Positions 55,753 to 64,000 of a stretch of 64,000 nt of DNA are shown piece after piece. This DNA is from Zea mays. Lineage: Eukaryota; Streptophyta; Magnoliopsida; Poales; Poaceae. The notes under the pieces were generated by a model. It was given only the letters and a program-made list of their open reading frames with translations. It was not told the origin of the DNA and searched no databases. The position numbers and the translations under genes were made by a program. Positions within the stretch are counted from its first letter, which is position 1, and every line of letters starts with the position of its first letter. The stretch covers positions 94,933,849-94,997,848 of the forward strand of contig NC_050104.1 in assembly GCF_902167145.1 (NCBI RefSeq). Direction: 5' to 3'.

Positions 55753-57001
55753 TGAAAGGGAAATGTGCCCTTGGGCCATTTCTAAGTATTTTGGTGATTT
55801 AGTGTCCAACACAAGTGCCTAAGTGTAAAAGGGTGGACAAAGTACAAATCAAGGATAAAGGTATGTTTCTCAGACTTAGTACATTGTTTTAGAGGCTAAT
55901 GTATTGTGTCTAAGTGCTGGAAACGGGAAAAATCGAATTGGAATTGTCTTGGCTCGAGCAGCCAAGACTCTGCTCAGTCTAGGAGCACCGAACTGTCCGG
56001 TGGTGCACCGGACAGTGTCCGGTGCGCCAGGCTGGCTCGAGCGAACTGGCCGCTCTCGGGAATTCACCGGCGACGTACGGCTATAATTCACCGGACTGTC
56101 CGGTGTGCACCGGACTGTCCGGTGAGCCAACGGTCGGCCGGGCCAACGGTCGGCCGCGCGATCTACGCGGGACACGTGGCCGAGCCAATGGCTAGAAGGA
56201 GGCACCGGACTGTCCGGTGTGCACGGGACATGTCCGGTGCGCCAACGGCTCCAAGGCTGCCAACGGTCGGCTTCGCCATAGAAGGAAAGAAATCGGGCAC
56301 CGGACAGTGTCCGGTGTGCACCGGACTGTCAGGTGCGCCAGGCAACAGAAGGCAAGATTTGCCTTCCAGGAATGCTCTCAACGGCTCCTAGCTGCCTTGG
56401 GGCTATAAAAGGGACCCCTAGGCGCATGGAGAAAAATACCAAGCATTCACTAAGCATTCCTAAGCATTCTTGATCACTCACACTTCATTCTTGCGCACTT
56501 GTTCGACATTCTAGTGATTTGAGCTCCGTTCTAGTGTGCTAGTCTCTTGAGCTCAAGTCTGGGTCTTGTGTGTGCGTATTTGCTGTGATCTTTGTGTCTT
56601 GTGTGAGTTGCTAATCCCTCCCTTGCTCCGTGCTTCTTTGTGAACTTCAAGTGTAAGGGCGAGAGGCTCCAAGTTGTGGAGATTCCTCGCAAACGGGATT
56701 AAGAAAAGCAAAGGAAAACACCGTGGTATTCAAGTGGGTCTTTGGACCGCTTGAGAGGGGTTGATTGCAACCCTCGTCCGTTGGGACGCCACAACGTGGA
56801 ATAGGCAAGCGTTGGTCTTGGCCGAACCACGGGATAACCACTGTGCCATCTCTGTGATTGATATCTTTGTGGTTATTGTGTTTTGTTGAGACTCCTCTCT
56901 AGCCAATTGGCGATTATTGTGCTAACACTTAACCAAGTTTTGTGGTTTAAGTTTTAAGTTTTCCAGGATCACCTATTCACCCCCCCCTCTAGGTGCTCTC
57001 A
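55753..57001 (+). repeat. element D 5' LTR (Opie-type Sirevirus)
   Basis: 1249 bp, TGAAAGGGAAATG to AGGTGCTCTCA. Palindromes of the caccggactgtccggtg type lie at about 55985-56335 and TATAAAA at 56404-56410. It is inserted into the pol of element E. The visible 555 bp of the 3' LTR differ at about eleven sites (2%). Confidence 0.93.
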
Positions 57002-57003
57002 AT

Positions 57004-57015
57004 TGGTATCAGAGC
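57004..57015 (+). promoter_or_regulatory. primer binding site of element D
   Basis: tggtatcagagc two bases after the LTR, complementary to initiator Met tRNA. Confidence 0.88.
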
Positions 57016-57050
57016 CGTTCTCTTCAAGAAGGGACTAATCGCCCAAAGAG

Positions 57051-59443
57051 ATGGATCCTAAGGGAAAGGGGATGGTGGTCAACAACAACGAGAAGGAGTC
57101 TATCTTCAATGAGCCGAAAGATGACAAGCCTATGGACTCGGGCTCGAGCCACAAAAGAAGATACGGGAAGAAGAAGAAGACAAGGCACATCAAGGAGATC
57201 GTCTACTACAACAGCGACGAATCTTCCTCTTCCCAAAAGGACAACGACGACTACGAGAAAAAGAAAACGGTCAATTCGAGCTTCTCTTTTGATTACTCTC
57301 GTATTCCTCAAAGTACAAATGCTCATTTATTATCTATTCCACTTGGTAAACCTCCTCATTTTGATGGAGAGGACTACGGATTTTGGAGTCACAAAATGCG
57401 TAGTCACTTGTTCTCTCTCCATCCTAGTATATGGGAGATTGTAGAGAGTGGAATGCACTTTGATAGTACGGATAGTCCCATGTTCATTAATGAGCAAATT
57501 CATAAGAATGCACAAGCTACTACTGTTCTTCTAGCTTCATTGTGCAGGGATGAATATCACAAAGTGAGCGGCTTGGATAACGCCAAGCAAATTTGGGACA
57601 CCCTCAAAATCTCTCATGAGGGGAACGACGTCACAATGCTCACCAAGATGGAGTTGGTGGAGGGCGAACTCGGGAGATTCGCGATGATAAGGGGAGAAGA
57701 GCCAACCCAAACGTACAACCGGCTCAAGACCCTTGTCAACAAGATAAGAAGCTATGGAAGCACGCGATGGACGGACCACGACGTCGTCCACCTAATGTTA
57801 AGGTCTTTTACTGTCCTTGATCCTCATCTTGTGAACAATATTCGTGAGAATCCTAGGTACACCAAGATGACACCCGAGGAGATACTTGGAAAGTTCGTGA
57901 GCGGGCGAATGATGATCAAGGAAGCAAGATACGTGGACGACACATTGAATGGTCCAATCAATGAGCCTCAACCCCTTGCTCTCAAGGCAACAAGAAGCAA
58001 GGAGACGCTACCTAGCAAGGTGGCACAAATTGAGGCGGCCGGACTTAATGATGAAGAGATGGCCCTCATCATCAAGAGATTCAAGACGACGCTAAAAGGT
58101 CGCAAGGAGCACTCCAACAAGAACAAGATGAAGGGGAAGCGCTCCTGCTTCAAATGTGGTAAGATTGGTCATTTTATAGCTAATTGTCCCGACAATGATA
58201 GTGACCAGGAAAAGAAGAGTGGAAAGTGGGAAAAGAAGAAAAACTACAAGAAGGCAAAGGGCGAGGCACATCTTGGAAAGGAGTGGGATTCAGATTGCTC
58301 CTCGTCCGACTCTGACAATGAAGGACTCGCCGCCACCGCCTTCAACAAGTCATCCCTCTTCCCCAACGAGCATCACACATGCCTTATGGCAAGGGAGAAG
58401 AAGGTATGTACTCGAAACTCTACTTATGCTTCTTCAAGTGAGGACGAATCTAGTGATGAGGATGAAATAGATTATTCATGTTTATTTAAGGGCCTAGATA
58501 GAACCAAGGTAGATAAAATTAATGAATTGATTGATGACTTGAATGATAAGAATAGGCTTTTAGAAAAGCAAGAGGATTTGTTGTATGAAGAACATGACAA
58601 ATTTGTAGAAGCACAAAAATCTCATGCTTTAGAAGTTAAAAGAAATGAAATGCTTTCTTGTGAATTATCTTCTTGCCATGAGACAATTTCTAGCTTAAGG
58701 AGCATTAATGATGATTTGAATGCTAAGTTAGAAATAGCCAGTAAATCAACATCTTGTGTAGAAATTGTTGCAACGTGTAATAGGTGTAAAGATATTGACA
58801 TTGATGCTTGTAATGAACACCTAGTTTCAATTTCCAAATTAAAAGATGAAGTGGCTAGTCTTAATGCCCAACTTAAGACTAGCAAAAGTGAATTTGATAA
58901 GCTAAAATTTGCAAGGGATGCCTACACGATTGGTAGACACCCCTCAATTAAGGATGGACTTGGTTTCAAGAGGGAAGCCAAGGACTTAACAAGCCATAAG
59001 CCTCCCATCCCCGCCAAGGAGAAAGGGAAGATCCCTATGGCTAATAGTGCTAAAAAGAACCATGCTTTTATGTATCATGATAGAAGACAGTCTCATAGGA
59101 GTTGTAATGCTTATAATGCTTTTGATTCACATGCCTATGATTCTTATGCTATGTTTGCTTCTAGTTCTTCCTACATGCATGGTAGAGATATGCCTAGGAA
59201 AAATATTCTCATGTGCCTAGAAAGAATATTGTTCATGTTCCTAGGAAAGTTATGAATGGACCCTCTACAATTTATCATGCTTTAAATGCTTCCTTTGCTA
59301 TTTGTAGAAAGGATAGGAAGATAGTTGCTAGGAAATTAGGGGCAAAATGCAAGGGTGATAAAACTTGCATTTGGGTCCCTAAGACAATTGTGACTAACCT
59401 TGTAGGACCCAACAAGAGTTGGGTACCTAAGTCCCAAGCCTAA
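57051..59443 (+). pseudogene. gag: element D Gag, frameshifted near its C-terminus
   Basis: The ATG at 57051 is 35 bp after the primer site. The 734-codon frame holds a Lys/Ser-rich head, the gag core (LGKPPHFDGEDYGFWSHKMR, ELVEGELGRFAMIRGEEP, RLKTLVNKIRSYGSTRW), a zinc knuckle CFKCGKIGHFIANC (about 58147-58188), acidic Ser-rich stretches and a long coiled coil typical of Sireviruses. Near 59205-59230, where MPRKNI is partly repeated, the frame changes. The natural continuation, MPRKNIVHVPRKVMNGPSTI to GPNKSWVPKSQA, is in the frame 59213-59443. The out-of-frame tail (ILMCLERILFMFLGKL) ends at 59255. Confidence 0.88.
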
Positions 59444-62400
59444 ATTTGCCTTGCAGGTTTATGCATCCGGGGGTTCAAGCTGGATTATCGACAGCGGATG
59501 CACAAACCATATGACGGGGGAGAAGAAGATGTTCACCTCCTACGTCAAGAATAAGGATTCCCAAGATTCAATCATATTTGGTGATGGGAACCAAGGCAAG
59601 GTGAAAGGCTTAGGCAAGATTGCAATTTCAAATGAGCACTCTATCTCTAATGTGTTTTTAGTTGAGTGTCTTGGATATAATTTGCTATCTGTTAGTCAAT
59701 TATGTAATATGGGTTATAATTGTCTATTTACAAATATAGATGTGTCTGTCTTTAGAAGAAGTGATGGTTCACTAGCTTTTAAGGGTGTATTAGACGGCAA
59801 ACTTTATTTAGTTGATTTTGCAAAAGAGGAGGCCGGTCTAGATGCATGCTTAATTGCTAAGACTAGCATGGGCTGGCTGTGGCATCACCGCTTAGCACAT
59901 GTGGGGATGAAGAACTTACACAAGCTTCTAAAGGGAGAACATGTGATAGGTCTAACCAATGTTACTTTCGAAAAAGATAGACCTTGTGCAGCTTGTCAAG
60001 CAGGTAAACAAGTGGGAGGAGCGCATCACAGCAAGAATGTGATGACCACATCAAGACCCCTGGAGCTGCTACATATGGACCTCTTCGGACCCGTCGCCTA
60101 TCTAAGCATAGGAGGAAGTAAGTATGGTCTAGTTATTGTTGATGACTTTTCCCGCTTCACTTGGGTGTTCTTTTTGCAGGATAAGTCTGAAACCCAAGGG
60201 ACCCTCAAGCGCTTCCTAAGGAGAGCTCAAAATGAGTTTGAGCTCAAGGTGAAGAAGATAAGGAGCAACAACGAGTCCGAGTTCAAGAACCTTCAAGTGG
60301 AGGAGTTCCTTGAGGAGGAAGGGATCAAGCACGAGTTCTCCACTCCCTACACACCACAACAAAATGGTGTAGTAGAGAGGAAGAACAGGACGCTCATCGA
60401 TATGGCGAGAACGATGCTTGGAGAGTTCAAGACCCCCCAAGTGCTTTTGGTCGGAAGCCGTGAACACGGCTTGCCACGCCATCAACAGGGTCTACCTTCA
60501 TCGCCTCCTCAAGAAGACGTCGTATGAGCTACTAACCGGTAACAAACCCAATGTATCATACTTTCGTGTATTTGGGAGTAAATGCTACATTCTAGTGAAG
60601 AAGGGTAGGAATTCCAAATTTGCTCCCAAAGCTGTAGAAGGGTTTTTGTTAGGTTATGACTCAAATACAAAGGCGTATAGAGTCTTCAACAAATCATCGG
60701 GTTTGGTTGAAGTCTCTAGCGACGTTGTATTTGATGAGACTAATGGCTCTCCAAGAGAGCAAGTTGTTGATCTTGATGATGTAGATGAAGAAGACGTTCC
60801 AACGGCCGCAATACGCACCATGGCGATTGGAGAGGTGCGGCCACAGGAACAAAATGAGAGAGATCAACCTTCTTCCTCAACTATGGTGCATCCCCCAACT
60901 CAAGACGATGAACAGGTTCATCAACAGGAGGCGTGTGATCAAGGGGGAGCACAAGATGATCATGTGATGGAGGAAGAAGCGCAACCGGCACCTCCAACCC
61001 AAGTTCGAGCGATGATTCAAAGGGATCATCCCGTCAACCAAATTCTGGGTGATATTAGCAAGGGAGTAACTACTCGATCTCGATTAGTTAATTTTTGTGA
61101 GCATTACTCCTTTGTCTCTTCTATTGAGCCTTTCAGGGTAGAAGAGGCCTTGCTAGATCCGGACTGGGTGTTGGCCATGCAAGAGGAGCTCAACAACTTC
61201 AAGAGGAATGAAGTTTGGACGCTGGTGCCTCATCCTAAGCAAAATGTTGTGGGAACCAAGTGGGTGTTTCGCAACAAACAAGACGAGCACGGGGTGGTGG
61301 CAAGGAACAAGGCTCGACTTGTGGCAAAAGGTTATGCCCAAGTCGCAGGTTTGGACTTTGAGGAGACTTTTGCTCCTGTGGCTAGGCTAGAGTCCATTCG
61401 TATTTTGCTAGCATATGCCGCTCACCATTCTTTCAGGTTGTTCCAAATGGATGTGAAGAGCGCTTTCCTCAACGGGCCAATCAAGGAGGAGGTGTACGTG
61501 GAGCAACCCCCTGGCTTCGAGGATGAACGGTACCCCGACCACGTGTGTAAGCTCTCTAAGGCGCTCTATGGACTTAAGCAAGCCCCAAGAGCATGGTATG
61601 AATGCCTTAGAGATTTCTTAATTGCTAATGCTTTCAAGGTTGGGAAAGCCGATCCAACTCTTTTCACTAAGACATGTGATGGTGATTTGTTTGTGTGCCA
61701 AATTTATGTCGATGACATAATATTTGGTTCTACTAACCAAAAGTCTTGTGAAGAGTTTAGCAGGGTGATGACACAGAAATTCGAGATGTCGATGATGGGC
61801 GAGTTGAACTACTTCCTTGGGTTCCAAGTGAAGCAACTCAAGGACGACACCTTCATCTCCCAAACGAAGTACACGCAAGACTTACTAAAGCGGTTTGGGA
61901 TGAAGGACACCAAGCCCGCAAAGACTCCGATGGGGACCAACGGACACACCGACCTCAACAAAGGAGGTAAGTCCGTTGATCAAAAGGCATACCGATCAAT
62001 GATAGGGACTTTACTTTATTTATGTGCTAGTAGACCGGATATTATGCTTAGCGTATGCATGTGTGCTAGATTTCAATCCGATCCTAAGGAGTGTCACTTA
62101 GTGGCGGTGAAGCGAATTCTTAGATATTTAGTTGCTACGCCTTGCTTCGGGATCTGGTATCCAAAGGGGTCTACCTTTGACTTAATTGGATATTCAGATT
62201 CCGACTATGCTGGATGTAAGGTCGATAGGAAGAGTACATCGGGGACGTGCCAATTCTTAGGAAGGTCCCTGGTGTCATGGAACTCTAAGAAACAAACTTC
62301 CGTTGCCCTATCCACCGCTGAGGCCGAGTATGTTGCCGCAGGACAGTGTTGCGCGCAACTACTTTGGATGAGGCAAACCCTCAGGGACTTTGGCTACAAT

Positions 62401-62658
62401 CTGAGCAAAGTCCCACTCCTATGTGATAATGAGAGTGCTATCCGCATGGCGGAAAATCCTGTTGAACACAGCCGCACAAAGCACATTGACATTCGGCATC
62501 ACTTTTTGAGAGACCACCAGCAAAAGGGGGATATCGAAGTGTTCCATGTTAGCTCCGAGAACCAACTAGCCGATATCTTTACCAAGCCTCTAGATGAGCA
62601 GACCTTTTGCAGGTTGCGTAGTGAGCTAAATGTCTTAGATTCGTGGAACCTGGATTGA
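59444..62658 (+). pseudogene. pol: element D Pol: protease, integrase (mutated), reverse transcriptase, RNase H
   Basis: Frame 1, 59451-60527: protease WIIDSGCTNHMTGEKKMF, pre-integrase LWHHRLAHVGMKNLHKL, and integrase LLHMDLFGPVAYLS. The second catalytic Asp region reads KIRSNNESEFKN where the family has SDNGSEF (Asp to Asn and Gly to Glu); [13 protein letters not shown] carries the Glu. An extra base in the C run near 60433 shifts the frame. Frame 2, 60418-62658: [22 protein letters not shown] with [34 protein letters not shown] and [10 protein letters not shown], and RNase H with [34 protein letters not shown] and [14 protein letters not shown] and RNase H look intact. The integrase is broken twice, so this copy could not integrate by itself. 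Confidence 0.92.
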
Positions 62659-63445
62659 TTTATAGCATACATGTGTTTATGCCCTTGATCATGTTCCTTA
62701 TGCATTTCGTTGCTTACTTATGGTGCTCAAGTTGTACAAACACTCCACGGACCTCACAAGTCCTTTTTGCAAGTGATGCACATATTTAGGGGGAGCTGTG
62801 CTACAACTTGACCCTTTGAGACTAACCATGTGCTTGAGTTTGCTTGTTTTAGTCTCAAAGAAGGTTTGAAAGGGAAAAGGTGGACTTGGACCATGAAAGA
62901 CTTCCACTGCACTCCGATGAGAGGGTAACTTATTCCAAGTTCATCTCATATACTCTTATTGCCTTTGTATTCTTATTGAAGATTTTGGTGAGGCAATGGG
63001 GTTCTGGGGCCAAGGTTAATCCCGTTTTGGTGCTTGATGCCAAAGGGAGAGAAAATAAAGGCCAAAGCGATAAATGGATCAGCTACCACTTGAGAGATTT
63101 TGAAAAGAGTAGAATAGAGCTTTTGGTTTGTCAAAACTCTTTTATTGTCTCTCTTGTCAAAAGTTGGCTTCTTGTGGGGAGAAGTGTTGATTATGGGAAA
63201 AAGGGGAGTTTTTGAAATCTTGAATCAATTTCTCTTGGAATGACTCTCTTTATGTCTTAACATGTGTGTTTGACTTAGAGATAGAAATTTGAGTTTGATT
63301 TGCAAAAACAAACCAAGTGGTGGCAAAGAGTGATCCATATATGTCAAATTTGAATCAAAATAATTTGAGTTCTTATTTGAATTGATTTTGTATTTGTTCT
63401 ACTTGCTTTATATTGTGTTGGCATAAATCACCAAAAGGGGGAGAT
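62659..63445 (+). other. element D 3' non-coding region and polypurine tract
   Basis: About 790 bp after pol with purine-rich repeats (for example aaagggaaaagg and gggaaaaagggga) and the final polypurine tract ccaaaagggggagat at 63431-63445. The 111-codon frame 62880-63215 has no resemblance to an envelope or other known protein. Confidence 0.8.
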
Positions 63446-64000
63446 TGAAAGGGAAATGTGCCCTTGGGCCATTTCTAAGTATTTTGGTGATTTAGTGTCC
63501 AACACAAGTGCCTAAGTGTAAAAGGGTGGACAAAGTACAAATCAAGGATAAAGGTATGTTTCTCAGACTTAGTACATTGTTTTAGAGGCTAATGTATTGT
63601 GTCTAAGTGCTGGAAACAGGAAAAATCGAATTGGAATTGTCTTGGCTCGAGCAGCCAAGACTCTGCTCAGTCTAGGAGCACCGAACTGTCCGGTGGTGCA
63701 CCGGACAGTGTCCGGTGCGCTAGGCTGGCTCGAGCGAACTGGCCACTCTCGGGAATTCACCGGTGACGTACGACTATAATTCACCGGACTGTCTGGTGTG
63801 CACGGGACTGTCCGGTGAGCCAACGGTCGGCCGGGCCAACGGTCGGCCGCGCGATCTGCGCGGGACACGTGGCCGAGCCAACGGCTAGAAGGAGGCACTG
63901 GACTGTCCGGTGTGCACGGGACATGTCCGGTGCGCCAACGGCTCCAAGGCTGCCAACGGTCGGCTTCACCATAGAAGGAAAGAAATCGGGCACCGGACAG
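63446..64000 (+). repeat. element D 3' LTR, truncated by window end
   Basis: It starts TGAAAGGGAAATGTGCCC and matches 55753-56307 with about eleven substitutions. The palindrome cluster begins at about 63678. Confidence 0.95.

Noticed and set aside
59425..59450. Programmed ribosomal frameshift at the gag-pol border of element D (gcctaaatttgcc)
   Set aside because: The AAATTTG run is not in the phase required for a -1 slippery heptamer relative to the gag frame, and this copy already has private frameshifts.
62880..63215. Envelope-like gene between pol and 3' LTR of element D
   Set aside because: The 111-codon frame has no signal peptide, no clear transmembrane pair and no resemblance to Sirevirus env-like proteins.
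1..64000. CRISPR arrays, bacterial operons, prophage or riboswitches
   Set aside because: Nothing of this kind is present. All repeats are explained by plant transposable elements.

Overview
The window looks like grass genomic DNA, almost certainly maize (Zea mays) or a close relative. The reasons are a plant-type PP2A A-subunit gene with GT-AG introns, Sirevirus (Opie/Ji-type) copia LTRs full of short CACCGG/CCGGTG palindromes, a Tat-lineage gypsy element carrying an antisense gene, an Au-type SINE, a Helitron and deeply nested LTR retrotransposons. There are no bacterial features.

Region 1 (1-6178) is the 3' half of one host gene, the scaffolding A subunit of protein phosphatase 2A, on the + strand. 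Eight exons encode about 305 C-terminal residues, and all splice sites and phases are intact. Its large intron (290-3316) holds a Tourist-like MITE, two RTE-type LINE fragments and two Au-like SINEs, one of them with a perfect 16-bp target-site duplication. A later intron holds a tRNA-derived SINE.

Region 2 (6179-12611) is the 3' flank: a diverged tandem duplication with a ~0.7-kb period, a broken hAT transposase (minus) and a broken Ty3/gypsy RNase H-integrase remnant (minus).

Region 3 (12612-64000) is one nest of LTR retrotransposons. A Sirevirus copy A (LTR 12612-13788) sits in the gypsy relic. Its gag is split by three later insertions. B (13851-21276, TSD aggat) is a very young 7.4-kb Tat-lineage element with identical 654-bp LTRs, an intact gag, no pol, and an antisense three-exon gene that predicts a 1024-residue protein. 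C (23139-52327, TSD gtttg) is a tandem dimer, LTR-internal-LTR-internal-LTR, of a pol-less element with ~4.4-kb LTRs. F is a minus-strand A-type Sirevirus seen only as part of an LTR (52477-52688).

C was itself hit by G, a 7.8-kb minus-strand copia element with a nearly intact gag-pol (24760-32547, TSD tgcac, in the first LTR), and by a 1284-bp non-autonomous Helitron (39056-40339, in the second LTR, with the empty site preserved in the other two). F was hit by E, a minus-strand Opie-type element, and E by D, a plus-strand Opie-type element with gag and pol broken by frameshifts and a changed integrase residue, which runs off the right edge.

Apart from the PP2A gene, everything recognisable is transposable-element sequence. 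The most noteworthy items are the antisense spliced gene of B, the tandem-dimer architecture of C and a candidate intron inside its long LTR, and the Helitron with two paralogous empty sites. Family names below the lineage level come from recognition only and were not checked against a database.
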